64,000 nucleotides of DNA from Halobacteriovoraceae bacterium. Lineage in GTDB: Bacteria; Bdellovibrionota; Bacteriovoracia; Bacteriovoracales; Bacteriovoracaceae. The position numbers were made by a program, and so were the translations under genes. Below the pieces are notes generated by a model. That model was given only the letters and a program-made list of their open reading frames with translations. It was not told the origin of the DNA and ran no database searches. Each line of letters starts with the position of its first letter. Within the stretch, counting starts at the first letter, position 1. The stretch is taken from positions 1 to 64,000 of the forward strand of contig PASN01000018.1 of the NCBI GenBank assembly GCA_002711995.1, read 5' to 3'. Of the stretch, positions 21,001 through 29,547 are shown in pieces.

Positions 21001-21486
21001 TGAAGGCATTGATTGATATCCCATAGAAGTTAGCCTGGAAGCAAGATCTTCTGGTGAAATAATGTCACTTACTTCAATTGTTAAATTCCCTGTGGTGAAA
21101 AAACGTTGTTTCGGAACTTTAAGCATAATGGCGCTTAAAGTCGTTACAATTAAATAAGGCTGTTGGGTGTTGTGCAGCTTGTTTAGTGAAAGAAGCCTGT
21201 CGTTTAAACTTCTTTCAGAACAGAAAGCTCCACTGTATATGTTTTGACCTAAATCCGGATAATAAAGAGTTGGTTGAAAGGATTTAACTGAGGCGAAGAA
21301 CTTTTCTGCTTGTTCTTCATGCTCAAAAACATATACCTGATGCTTTTTATCACTTTTAATGGACTGTCTTATGAACTTTTCATACAGCAGAAACCATTGT
21401 TCTTCACTTACTCCGTTAATTGTGAAGCTGGTATCAGGATTAGATCTACGATGTTCCAGAATTTTAGATTCAAGTTTTAGTTTCAT
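18016..21486 (-). CDS. mfd: Transcription-repair coupling factor Mfd
   Basis: Mfd removes RNA polymerase stalled at lesions and recruits UvrA. The 1156 residues include an N-terminal UvrB-like module, the RNAP-interaction domain starting near LNVGDFVVHKAHGIGKYLG, and a RecG-like translocase. Its helicase motifs are Walker A CGDVGFGKTEIA, DEEQRFG (motif II), TATPIPRTLQ (III), SGIDIPSANT and QLRGRIGRS (VI). The C-terminal TRCF domain follows. The gene is the first of the minus-strand block and diverges from the membrane-protein operon at 21568. Confidence 0.97.
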   Translation of the reverse strand: MKLKLESKILEHRRSNPDTSFTINGVSEEQWFLLYEKFIRQSIKSDKKHQVYVFEHEEQAEKFFASVKSFQPTLYYPDLGQNIYSGAFCSERSLNDRLLSLNKLHNTQQPYLIVTTLSAIMLKVPKQRFFTTGNLTIEVSDIISPEDLASRLTSMGYQSMPSTEEPGTFSKKGEIFDLYPLSGNPFRIHYFDDMIEEIFEIDPATMRTNKNKPLEQISVYPMSGQAINAENITNFKSKLPRPPLNHRYKRELRDSFFDKLDDASFPPNYPLFFSLFFNEVTSLFKLLSNTSTFHYFNKEEALKSFNLNLEEYSGLYELSLEQEDSQDLFPNPEDLYFFDTPHEVESFNINDISFSTDLNDEYEQTVNINLEHLQTYLSHTNLVSSKTNKKDFIQALFQNILEKAHAKEVWIVYKNEATLEKIKHILKTYDANKVEHIKFLNFDLSAGFVYSNEQLYFLSESDFFIHKVSKTKKRTKKTQDVFADQLASLNVGDFVVHKAHGIGKYLGMETIELGTQKGDFIVLEYHDNDKVYVPVYKLDLIQKHSSSTATVKVANLKSKKFDLEKQRASKSVKKLAFDLIELQAQRELKKGFRFSQPDEIYEDFERKFPFEETEDQIKAIHDVLDDMTSEKPMDRLICGDVGFGKTEIAMRAAFKAVLDHKQTAVLVPTTVLAFQHYNTMIERFKDFPVNIAYVSRFKSTKETNQILANLEEVKIDIIVGTHKLLSDKVKFQDLGLLIIDEEQRFGVSHKEKLKTLKQNIDCLTMTATPIPRTLQMSFLGIKDFSLIQTPPPKRQSIKTYLIKEDPVTLQRAIDKELTRGGQVFVVHNKVHDMEEFTGKIKKLSPNARVMFAHGQMPEKELEKRITQFYERKFDVLVSTTIIESGIDIPSANTMIVDRADTYGLSQLHQLRGRIGRSDKKAYAYFMVPHDRLLSSVATKRLRALQTYADIGAGFSLATSDLEIRGSGDILGAEQSGHIGNIGLELYMELLQEAIAEIKNETISHKQLIEMQTPFHTNIPETYITDTGSRLKFYKRLSNANSVESLESIGEELQDIYGLHPQSLSNLILILESRIHLSRISLKSVKVGKKIITLGFNKDELEQKGQLRDKVIAFFMERPKIYKINPDFSVQCKFAEIVEPSTLLEFSKHIAQQIDPC

Positions 21487-21567
21487 GAATAAGACTTTTT
21501 TAATTCAATTTTCCATTATACACTATGCTAAGTTCTTAAAATAGCGATTTAAGTTAAAAGTAATAAC

Positions 21568-21861
21568 ATGGATGTTAAAAATTTTTCTATATTACTGGGG
21601 ATCATATGTTTGTTTTCCCTTTTTTTCACCTCTTTATTTGTGAGGCCTGAAAAAGAGTGGAGAAGAAAAATTTTTACCGAGGCGCAAATTAATTATAGAA
21701 ATTACTTATTAAGTCTATCCAACATTTTTCTAGGCGCAATTCTTTTTGATCATATATTCATAAATAGATTGGAGCTTGACCCAATAATTGTCTTCTCAAT
21801 ATTAGGTTTTTTACTTTACTCCAATCTTCCAGCATTCGGGAGAGGCAATGGTCGACTATAG
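21568..21861 (+). CDS. Unrecognised small membrane protein, first gene of complex I-like operon
   Basis: The 97-residue protein has about three hydrophobic segments (7-25, 47-62, 70-88) separated by a basic stretch (RPEKEWRRKIF). I cannot place it in a family; it does not show the NuoA signature. It opens an operon of tightly overlapping membrane-protein genes and overlaps the next gene by 14 bp, so it is probably a subunit or assembly partner of the same membrane complex. The 81-bp gap upstream, shared with mfd, must hold the promoter. Confidence 0.7.
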   Translation: MDVKNFSILLGIICLFSLFFTSLFVRPEKEWRRKIFTEAQINYRNYLLSLSNIFLGAILFDHIFINRLELDPIIVFSILGFLLYSNLPAFGRGNGRL

Positions 21862-22666
21862 CTACCTTTTAGGTGGAATGGTGTTAACTGCTTTCTTACC
21901 TATGATCTCAGCTTTTTTTTCTTTTTTGCCTAAACTATCACAGATTAGAAAGGGCACAGGGGTGGTTACCCAAGCAAACTTGGCTACGGCCAGGAATGTT
22001 GTTGGCAGTATTAAGTCTAAAGAGTGTGTATCTCTTGAAGTGTTTTTTATGTATATAACTCTGTCGGCCCTATCAACATATGCTTTCTCCTTTTTGTTTA
22101 AGGTTTTCACCTATAAGCTGTCTCTTGTTGCCACAGAACTATTTTTTACATTTACAGCTTTATTTACTTTTTCATCTCTTACAATATTTACATTGATAAA
22201 ATTTTATAAAGCAACGAGGGTTAATCTGGGTGAACAGGTGCAATATTCAGCGTTGGGTTTCACCTCACTATTGCTAGTTTTCACAAGCGCTGCGGCAGGC
22301 GGGCTAGAAAGAAGTTTTGACATTTTGGACTCAGTTCTAATTTTAGCATTCCAAGTAGTTCTTTATTTTTGTTTCTTAAGAAATATTGAAAGAAGAGATT
22401 TTTCCGATGCGTTCGAGTTTAGAGTTTTGTCCTGTACAAGAATGGCGCTAAATGCAAGTTTCATATCTCTAATACTAATTTCATCCAACCTCTTTTTAAA
22501 AAATGAGTTTTTTATAGCACTGTTGCTAAGCGTTTTATTTATTGAGGTTTTCATGAACGTTGTAAAGTTTGAATCGGTGGAAATGAAATCACATTATATT
22601 AATAAAAATATAGATAAGATCATTGTAAGCTTCCTTACAGTAGTTTTGGCTCTGAAGGTTATCTAA
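21848..22666 (+). CDS. Polytopic membrane protein, tentatively NuoH/HyfC-like
   Basis: The 272-residue protein has seven or eight predicted helices. After the first helix comes FLPKLSQIRKGTGVVTQANL, resembling the NuoH/HyfC segment where a basic R-x-GP-x-x-Q motif follows helix 1. The rest has the right length and helix pattern, but conserved acidic quinone-site residues are not evident. The resemblance is by eye. In complex I and group 4 hydrogenases this subunit joins the membrane arm to the peripheral arm, yet no such arm is encoded nearby. The ATG has a GGAGAGG site and lies inside the previous gene. Confidence 0.65.
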   Translation: MVDYSYLLGGMVLTAFLPMISAFFSFLPKLSQIRKGTGVVTQANLATARNVVGSIKSKECVSLEVFFMYITLSALSTYAFSFLFKVFTYKLSLVATELFFTFTALFTFSSLTIFTLIKFYKATRVNLGEQVQYSALGFTSLLLVFTSAAAGGLERSFDILDSVLILAFQVVLYFCFLRNIERRDFSDAFEFRVLSCTRMALNASFISLILISSNLFLKNEFFIALLLSVLFIEVFMNVVKFESVEMKSHYINKNIDKIIVSFLTVVLALKVI

Positions 22667-22667
22667 G

Positions 22668-23093
22668 ATGTTTGAATTATTTTTAGGGTTTCTAATTTTA
22701 ATTTTAGGTTTAGTGTCCTTTGGTGCTAAAAGTCTTAGGTTAGCCTTAGGTGCAGACCTCTGCATAAGTTTTTTAATGTTGATTTTATTATCCACTCACC
22801 TACCTGCTTCAACATCTCTGATAATATTCACAATTTTGGTGCTGTTCAATTTTTGCTATTTTACTTCAAAAAAGAAGAGCATACCCATAGCGAGAGTTGA
22901 AAGTAAAAATAAACCTATCAAAATCGCAAATTGGACAGTTGCTACAATTCTTCTGTCCATTCTAAGCTATTTTGTTTTCAGCTCTAATGACCTAAATGTT
23001 TCCTGGAATATTGTTCAGAAAGATCAATATAATATATTGCTTTCCATTTTTATTTTGGTCATGTTTTTTAGAGGAGGTCAAAAGTGGAATTAG
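22668..23093 (+). CDS. Small membrane protein, possibly NuoJ/HyfE-like
   Basis: The 141-residue hydrophobic protein has about five helices: two pairs separated by a basic stretch around residues 67-85 (TSKKKSIPIARVESKNK). Length and position, between an NuoH-like and an NuoK-like gene, match NuoJ in complex I operons, but the sequence alone is not diagnostic. The start is 1 bp past the preceding stop. It overlaps the following gene by 10 bp. Confidence 0.6.
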   Translation: MFELFLGFLILILGLVSFGAKSLRLALGADLCISFLMLILLSTHLPASTSLIIFTILVLFNFCYFTSKKKSIPIARVESKNKPIKIANWTVATILLSILSYFVFSSNDLNVSWNIVQKDQYNILLSIFILVMFFRGGQKWN

Positions 23094-23353
23094 TCTTATG
23101 TGTTCTACTACTTTTGGGTTTTCTCAATTTTTTTGGAACAAAATATGTTTCCAGTAGATATAAAGCTATAGTGTACTTTGGGCTTTTTTTGATCATCTTT
23201 AGCATCACAAAGGATCCAAATATTAAAAACTCTAGCAGTGAAATTGTTTACTTTTTTATAGCCGTCTCTTTACTAGGTTTTGGCGGACTCTATACTTATT
23301 TGTTTAAACATCAAAGCGAAAACCCCGAAGACTTAAATGATTTTGACGATTAG
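23084..23353 (+). CDS. Small three-helix membrane protein, possibly NuoK/MrpC-like
   Basis: The 89-residue protein starts at a GTG with a very strong GAGGAGG ribosome-binding site inside the previous gene. It has three helices and an acidic tail (SENPEDLNDFDD). NuoK and MrpC have the same size, three-helix topology and a polar tail after helix 3. The usual membrane-embedded Glu residues of NuoK are not clearly kept (one Glu lies in SSSEIVYFFI before helix 3). Treated as likely but unproven. Confidence 0.6.
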   Translation: MELVLCVLLLLGFLNFFGTKYVSSRYKAIVYFGLFLIIFSITKDPNIKNSSSEIVYFFIAVSLLGFGGLYTYLFKHQSENPEDLNDFDD

Positions 23354-24221
23354 CATTCTAACCTTCCTATTTCTTTTCTTGTTCAAGTCACGTGAAAATC
23401 TGGCAATGGCGATCTATTGTGGGCTACTTCCATTTGCGATGTATTTTGAGCAAACGGCTTTGTTCGGTCAGAGTATAGCTGTGGAGTTTTATTTAATAAG
23501 TATAACGACCATACTTCTAGCTTGTTCATTTGGAATCAAACATTACAAAGACATTTCTTTTCAATTGAAAAATGCAGCACCAATATTGCTGTTTTTGGGT
23601 TTGAGCTCAATACAAAGCGATCTTGCATATTTGATATGTATATTTGGTTTGTATCTTATCTTTTGTCATAACCAATATGTTAAGCTTGAAAAACCACTAT
23701 ACGATTATTGGCCTCTGTATTTATTATCAATTAGTTTTATACAAATTACACTTGAATATGGCCTTCCTTCGATTGGCTATGAAAAAACTGTGATTGTAGG
23801 CTTGCTGGTTATTGGCATTTTTCACAACCTATTGTTGCAAAGGCTGGAAAGATTTTTGATATGTATGGCCATAAGTTTATTAGCAATTAATGTTTTTGAT
23901 TTAAAGATCTCGGCCACAATAACTGTCTGGATATTTTTGAACATGATAGTGTTCTTAAAACTGAATAAGGATATTAGAGACAAAGTGGAAACCCATTGGA
24001 AGCATTACAAAAAACTTAAAGATATCTGCATCTTTTGGGAATTAAAAACAAACTTAAAACAAATGGATTTGAATAGGGCTTTAGTTAAAAAGGAAGAAGG
24101 AGATCAAAACTCAAAAAGTCTTTTTTTAGCCCATGACATTGAGAATATCCAGTTAATAAATCTAAAGGTATTGGTATTTATTGCAGCATTTGTTTTGTTT
24201 GTAACCTTAGGGAGCTTTTAA
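23337..24221 (+). CDS. Polytopic membrane protein of complex I-like operon, function unknown
   Basis: The 294-residue protein has about eight helices, then a cytoplasmic stretch of about 70 charged residues (KDIRDKVETHWKHYKKLK to QNSKSLFLAHD) and a final helix ending VTLGSF. The long polar loop before the last helix recalls the extended C-termini of antiporter-like subunits but is much shorter. No family motif is recognised. It overlaps the upstream gene by 17 bp and shares one base with the next start, so it is translated as part of the same unit. Confidence 0.7.
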   Translation: MILTISILTFLFLFLFKSRENLAMAIYCGLLPFAMYFEQTALFGQSIAVEFYLISITTILLACSFGIKHYKDISFQLKNAAPILLFLGLSSIQSDLAYLICIFGLYLIFCHNQYVKLEKPLYDYWPLYLLSISFIQITLEYGLPSIGYEKTVIVGLLVIGIFHNLLLQRLERFLICMAISLLAINVFDLKISATITVWIFLNMIVFLKLNKDIRDKVETHWKHYKKLKDICIFWELKTNLKQMDLNRALVKKEEGDQNSKSLFLAHDIENIQLINLKVLVFIAAFVLFVTLGSF

Positions 24222-25261
24222 TGCTTAATCTGTTATTTTTAATTGCAGGGATCAGCTCTTCAATAAAATCTCTGAGGGCGTGGAAACACTTTTATTTATG
24301 TGTTTTTGGAGTAGCTTCTCTATTTGCTTTTTATTTAACTTACGGTTATGAAGGGTACTCTTTAACGTGGGGTTCGGTGGTAAACGTTTCCATGCCTCCC
24401 AACTCCTATTCTCTTTACTTTTCTGTGGTTGTTATCCTCTCTTTAGGCTTTTTCAAGTTTAAGACTAAACAGGCCGCTGGAATAGCAATCTTAGCTCCTA
24501 TCGTGGTTCAAAACGCATCACTCTTATTGCTTGGGCTTGTCTTAATTTTAGCAGAGGCATTAGATAGAAATTATAGATCAATTCTTAGGGCCTTGTTCTC
24601 ACTTATTTTTGGTATATTATTTTTCTCTGAGACTGGAACGATTGCCTCTATTAATGTCTATGCTTATTTTGGCGCTTTTTGTTTAAGTGTACTTGCATTA
24701 TTTATAAATAATAGCTCAAGCTTAAAAAGCTCTTCAGGTAGTGCGATGTTTAACGCGTTACTTATCCCAGTTTTGATTGTGAAACTTGCACAGGCACTCG
24801 CCTTCTCAAGCACTCCTATTATAATTTTAGGATGTATTCTTCTTTGTATCATTTGTATAAACACATTTAAACAAAGTCTAAGCGTGTCGTTATCACTTGC
24901 CTCACTTTTAAGCTTGGCTTTTCTTAGTAGAAACTATGACCACTTTTTAGTGTTGATAGCTGCTGTTGGTACAATGCTTCCTTGGTTGGGAGAAAGAGTG
25001 GTTCTGGCCAATTATTTAAAAGCATTACCCTTTCTAGCTGTAAGAGTTGTTTTGGGTTTAATAATCTACATTTTGTTAAGAGTTATGTTTATATGGGACA
25101 TTACCCTATTTTCTTTATCCATTCTTCTGCTGTTTTTGTTATCCGGTACGATAAATAAAAGTATCTTCAATTTTGCAAAGAGTATCGAAGGAAGATCATT
25201 AACAGCCATCGTGGGTTTTATCTTTGTTTGTCTAACAGTTGGCGTGAGGAGCCTATTTTAA
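24221..25261 (+). CDS. Polytopic membrane protein, tentatively divergent antiporter-like (NuoL/M/N) subunit
   Basis: The 346-residue protein has about eleven helices. The stretch QNASLLLLGLVLILAEAL resembles helix 5 of proton-antiporter-like subunits, where a conserved Glu lies in a FLELxSL-type context. Further on, IVKLAQALAF and FKQSLSVSLSLASLLSLAFL resemble the helices around the lysine-bearing segment (KRLLAYSSI), but that Lys is missing. It may be a degenerate proton-channel subunit. This is similarity by eye only. Stop and start codons of neighbours overlap (TAATG). Confidence 0.6.
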   Translation: MLNLLFLIAGISSSIKSLRAWKHFYLCVFGVASLFAFYLTYGYEGYSLTWGSVVNVSMPPNSYSLYFSVVVILSLGFFKFKTKQAAGIAILAPIVVQNASLLLLGLVLILAEALDRNYRSILRALFSLIFGILFFSETGTIASINVYAYFGAFCLSVLALFINNSSSLKSSSGSAMFNALLIPVLIVKLAQALAFSSTPIIILGCILLCIICINTFKQSLSVSLSLASLLSLAFLSRNYDHFLVLIAAVGTMLPWLGERVVLANYLKALPFLAVRVVLGLIIYILLRVMFIWDITLFSLSILLLFLLSGTINKSIFNFAKSIEGRSLTAIVGFIFVCLTVGVRSLF

Positions 25262-26451
25262 TGGAAGTCTCTATCATTAATATTGTTTTTTTCCTGAATT
25301 GTGTTTTAGCTGCAATTCTAAGGAATTACAAAAAGGCCGTTGGATTGCTAATAGCAATGGTCAGTCTACTGTTTGTATTAATATATTTTGGATTTATTGG
25401 CTGGCAGGATAATTCATCACTTTTACTGGCATCTGGGGTCGGATTTTTCTATTTGTTGCATGAATTTCTTAAAAAGGAAGCAGGAGTCCAAAGGGAGTTA
25501 TCGATATTCTTTGGCTTTTTCCCATTATTATTAGTGACATCTTCAAACTTATTAACCTTTTCAGTTTTTTTATTTATTTTTGAAGCCTTTAAGGCCCTTA
25601 CCTGGTGGAATTCTAAGGGGGATGAGGCGAAGTGGCTTCAAAGACTCCAATATGTCGATAGCTTAAAGTTCTTCGTAATTTTCATATCTCTCTTTTTCGC
25701 AATGGTGTCTTTTGATCAGATTGAAATTCCAAGTAGAGTCCTGCCAGATAAGACAACATTAGTGGTGCTTGGTACTTGGTTTTTTCTAGGGACTCTATAC
25801 TTGGGTGTGGTTGATAGTATTAAGGACATGAAAAGAAAGATTCACAAATCTCATGAGTCAAACCCTAATCTTTTTATTGTGCTATCACATTGTTTTATAC
25901 CCCTGCTTGTGATGGTGAGAGTTCATGGGCTGATGGAAAATATGGATTTCGATCTTTATCAAGATGGACTGCGTTTAACATCAGTGCTTGTCTTTATGAC
26001 GATATTAAATGTTATTCTAGGTTTGAAAGAGCGTAATTCGAAGTATATAGAATACTATAAAATCATATTTCTACTCACAACTCTGTTATTTCTATTCTTG
26101 GGAGATTTCTCAATAGTTATGTTTATGACTTTGAATCTATTTTGCTCAAGCTTTGCTTATATTCTTGAAGTTAAAGATACCCCAAAGCTAAAACAGTTGG
26201 GTGGATTTCTACTAACACCATCCCCGTACTCCCCTATTTATATTTTTATCGTGTTTCATGCCTTTAACTACGAAGGTCCTTTAAACATTTGGTTGCGTGC
26301 CGTTATACTGGCAGGCCTGTTATTGGGCTATAATTTAAAAGGAAAGCAAACCGGTTCCTTATTGATGACTCGTAATTCCAGTGACTTATTGCCTGTGGCA
26401 GGGCTGGCCCTCTTTGTCTCAATCCTTTTTATTGCTAAAATAGCTTTATGA
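25261..26451 (+). CDS. Polytopic membrane protein, tentatively NuoN/MrpD-like antiporter-type subunit
   Basis: The 396-residue protein has about eleven helices. It is the member of the cluster most like Proton_antipo_M proteins: LLLVTSSNLLTFSVFLFIFE corresponds to helices 4-5 (S-x-NLLxFFVFLELxSL) with the Glu retained, followed by a loop and EAKWLQRLQYVDSLKFFVIF, resembling the EAxxKYF segment. The ATG at 25261 overlaps the preceding stop (TAATG); an upstream TTG would add eleven residues but is less likely. The four-base overlap ATGA leads into the TPR gene. Confidence 0.65.
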   Translation: MEVSIINIVFFLNCVLAAILRNYKKAVGLLIAMVSLLFVLIYFGFIGWQDNSSLLLASGVGFFYLLHEFLKKEAGVQRELSIFFGFFPLLLVTSSNLLTFSVFLFIFEAFKALTWWNSKGDEAKWLQRLQYVDSLKFFVIFISLFFAMVSFDQIEIPSRVLPDKTTLVVLGTWFFLGTLYLGVVDSIKDMKRKIHKSHESNPNLFIVLSHCFIPLLVMVRVHGLMENMDFDLYQDGLRLTSVLVFMTILNVILGLKERNSKYIEYYKIIFLLTTLLFLFLGDFSIVMFMTLNLFCSSFAYILEVKDTPKLKQLGGFLLTPSPYSPIYIFIVFHAFNYEGPLNIWLRAVILAGLLLGYNLKGKQTGSLLMTRNSSDLLPVAGLALFVSILFIAKIAL

Positions 26452-29400
26452 AAAAGTACCGAATTCGTCTCTTTGAAAAAAGGGTTATTGGTCCATTTAC
26501 ACTTGTTGAAATTAAATCCCTTTTTAACAAGTCCAGAATCACTGGCAAAGAGAAGTTTCAGGAATTCCCTGTAGGAGACTGGGTATCGGCTAATGAGATT
26601 CCTGAACTCAAACAACTATTCAGTAATGAGTTAGAAAGCGATCCCACGTTCGTAAGAAAACTTAGTGATTTCGGGTTCGAAACAAATACGAACAAAGACC
26701 TTTCTTTTCCGAAAGAGTTTGAGTTTGAAAATGAAGTTACCGCTATGACTCCGCTTAGTGCATCAGATGAGAAAGTTGAACCTTCCGAAGTGGATGAACC
26801 TGAAGATGAGGAGGAGAAAACCCAAATCTCTCGATTTAACAAAGAAGAACTGGAAGACTTTGATAAAACTAGAATCAACCCTTCAACCATCGAATATTTA
26901 GAAAGAGAAAAGCGAAAAAAAGCTGAAGAAGAGGCCAATAAAAAGAGAGAGAAAGAAAGAGAAGAAAAGGAAGAGGCTCCTGTTGATTATGATGCAGATG
27001 CTACACAAGTTGTATCCCTTAACGACTTAAAGAAAGAGTTGACTGAAGATGTTGAAAATAGCGAGAAAGAACTTGTTGAAGAAGCAGCTTATAAAGAGAA
27101 ACTAGAGGCCAAAAAGGAAAAAAGAAAAGCTAAAGTTGAAAAAGAGGAGCCGACAGAATCAACACCTGATAAGAAGAAGCCAATTGTAATTATAGCAGCT
27201 GTTGCAATCCTTGTTGTTTTACTTTTTCCCGATGAAAAGAAAAAGAAAACATCTAATAAACTGATCATAAAATATCCTGAGATATCTTTTCCCCAACAAT
27301 ATGAAAGTCCAGATAAGGAGAAGGCCAAGCTCCTTTTTCAGAAAGGAATGACAGAATATCGAAAAGGCGATTACAAATCTAAAATTAAGGCCTCAAAGTA
27401 TTTCAGATCATCTGTTGAAAACAGTTTTAAAAATAATCCTGCTTCATCCTGGCTCATTTTAACATACTCAGAACTGTTGCCTCATTCTGAGAACAAAAAC
27501 TATGATGCCAATAGGATTTTTAAGTTAATTCAGATCTTTAATTCAAACGCGTTAAAAGACCCCACTCTCGTAGCTGGAATGGCCCTTTTCTATCTTAATA
27601 TTGATAAGGCAGAGGCGGCGGTCAAAGTTGTTGAGAAATTTAACACCATAAAAACGAACAAGCCTACAATAGAACTCTTTTCGGTCTACCTCAAGTCACT
27701 ATTGGAAAGTGGTGATGCTCTTAAAGCAAAATCTGTAGAGCAAAAATTAAAAGGCGTGAAAAATAAAAGTCTTCTGGTCTATATAAATTTGTTTGACTAT
27801 TACAAATTTAAAAATGAATTGCAGCAAGCTGCCGACATCATTTTAGAAGCTGAGAAAAAGGGCCATAAAGAGACGGCACTCCTATTAAGAAAAGCCCATC
27901 TACTTTTGTATAACGAAGATTTTGAATCTCTGAGCGCACTCATGAAAATCGTTGCGAATAGAAGAGCTGAGAACTCAAAACTGTACTACTCTCGATACCT
28001 TGAATACAAAGCTCTCCTACATTCAAAACAAAGTGAACCGGCAAGAGCACTTGCTTCTTTTAAGAAAGCTTTGGAGATTAATGAGTCTCTCGAGCTTAGG
28101 TCAAGGTTGGCAGCCTTGGAAGCAAACTCTTCCAATGAAGTTAATGTTTTAATAAATGAAAGCAAGGCGGTTAAGCTCATTGCTGACTCTAAGTCTCACA
28201 TGGCAAGTGGCAATTTTAAGTTTGCTTTTAAGGACGCTTTAGAGGCTTCTAGACTTGCGCCAAATTATCTTCCCGCCCAACTGCATCTTGCTGGTCTTCA
28301 AATAGAAAAAAGTTTCTATGGTGAAGCTCTCAAATCATTGGAAAAACTTTATGATGAGCATCCCCAAAATCCAAAAGTTGTGTTCAAACTGATTGATGCA
28401 TACATTGAATCTTACAAGTTTCAAAAGGCAAAGAGGCTTATCAATATAATCTCAGCGTCAAAGATGAAGAGCCATCCAGATTACTTCTCAAAGAATGCCA
28501 AATACTATGTTTTCAAAGATGATTTCGTGCATGCGGTTGCTTGGTTGCAAAAGGCAATCAATATTAATCCATTAGATGATTACAACACCTTTCAACTTGC
28601 AAAACTATTCATAAAGTACAGAAAGTTTGAAAAGGCGAAAGTACTACTAAACAAGGTCATGGATTTGGATCCTGCAAATGTGGATTACCGTGTTGCCTAT
28701 GGCGAAATTGTATATGAACAGGAGGGAGCGAACTCGGCCATTGGCTACCTTTACGATGTGCTTGAAGACTTTAAAGATAATAGCAAGCTCTTAGGTGCTA
28801 TCGGTATCTACTATTATAAGAGTGGGCAGATTAAAATGTTTGAAACAACAAAAGAAAAACTACTCAAACTCCCTAGGACAGACGGTGCGCTTTTTGAGTT
28901 TTTGATCAAAGCCGCCAAACTTGATCAAAACAATGAAGCTGTTGTTGAATACTCGAAGGAACTACTCAAAATAAGACCTGGGGATTTAGAGGCAAGAATG
29001 TTTTTGGGACAAGTTTATATGGAGCTTTCAAACTACAAAGAAGCCCTTAAACAATTCAATATTATTAAGTCTAGGCTAAAAACTTATCCAAAACTACAAT
29101 TCTATATGAGTAAACTTTATTTACTTACTGATAATGTGAAAAAAGCGAAAATGCTCGCTAAAGGAGAAATTCAGGGAAACCCTGGTTCCACGCATGGATA
29201 TGTGCTTTTGGGCGATATCTTTAGAAAAGAGGGAAAGATTAATGAGGCTGAGAAGAATTACAAAAAAGCACAAAAGCTAAATCCAAAAAATGTGGATGTG
29301 CTGGTGGGCCTTGCTTACATAAACTTTGTTAAGAGCCAGTATGAGATAGCATTAGATCTTTTCATTAAGGCTAAAAGACTTGAACCTGGAAGGGCTGAAG

Positions 29401-29540
29401 TGTATAAGCTGTTAGGCGATGTCTATAGAAAGATTGCACAAAGCTCTCTGGCCATAGAGTCCTACAAAATGTTCCTTGAGCTTTCTCCCAACACAAGATA
29501 TAAAAAAGAACTTCAAAATTACATTCGTATGATGCAGTGA
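26448..29540 (+). CDS. GYF-like/TPR membrane-anchored protein
   Basis: The 1030-residue protein has an N-terminal GYF_2-like domain (residues 1-58; GPFTLVEIKSLF, GDWVSANEI). A 180-residue highly charged Glu/Lys-rich segment follows, then one membrane helix (about 244-260, IVIIAAVAILVVLLF) and about 750 residues of tetratricopeptide repeats. The TPR part should therefore face the periplasm and the GYF and charged part the cytoplasm. TPR arrays act as assembly or docking scaffolds. It starts in the ATGA overlap with the last complex I-like gene, which suggests a role in building or positioning that complex. serS begins 7 bp after it. Confidence 0.85.
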   Translation: MKKYRIRLFEKRVIGPFTLVEIKSLFNKSRITGKEKFQEFPVGDWVSANEIPELKQLFSNELESDPTFVRKLSDFGFETNTNKDLSFPKEFEFENEVTAMTPLSASDEKVEPSEVDEPEDEEEKTQISRFNKEELEDFDKTRINPSTIEYLEREKRKKAEEEANKKREKEREEKEEAPVDYDADATQVVSLNDLKKELTEDVENSEKELVEEAAYKEKLEAKKEKRKAKVEKEEPTESTPDKKKPIVIIAAVAILVVLLFPDEKKKKTSNKLIIKYPEISFPQQYESPDKEKAKLLFQKGMTEYRKGDYKSKIKASKYFRSSVENSFKNNPASSWLILTYSELLPHSENKNYDANRIFKLIQIFNSNALKDPTLVAGMALFYLNIDKAEAAVKVVEKFNTIKTNKPTIELFSVYLKSLLESGDALKAKSVEQKLKGVKNKSLLVYINLFDYYKFKNELQQAADIILEAEKKGHKETALLLRKAHLLLYNEDFESLSALMKIVANRRAENSKLYYSRYLEYKALLHSKQSEPARALASFKKALEINESLELRSRLAALEANSSNEVNVLINESKAVKLIADSKSHMASGNFKFAFKDALEASRLAPNYLPAQLHLAGLQIEKSFYGEALKSLEKLYDEHPQNPKVVFKLIDAYIESYKFQKAKRLINIISASKMKSHPDYFSKNAKYYVFKDDFVHAVAWLQKAININPLDDYNTFQLAKLFIKYRKFEKAKVLLNKVMDLDPANVDYRVAYGEIVYEQEGANSAIGYLYDVLEDFKDNSKLLGAIGIYYYKSGQIKMFETTKEKLLKLPRTDGALFEFLIKAAKLDQNNEAVVEYSKELLKIRPGDLEARMFLGQVYMELSNYKEALKQFNIIKSRLKTYPKLQFYMSKLYLLTDNVKKAKMLAKGEIQGNPGSTHGYVLLGDIFRKEGKINEAEKNYKKAQKLNPKNVDVLVGLAYINFVKSQYEIALDLFIKAKRLEPGRAEVYKLLGDVYRKIAQSSLAIESYKMFLELSPNTRYKKELQNYIRMMQ

Positions 29541-29547
29541 GGATCTA

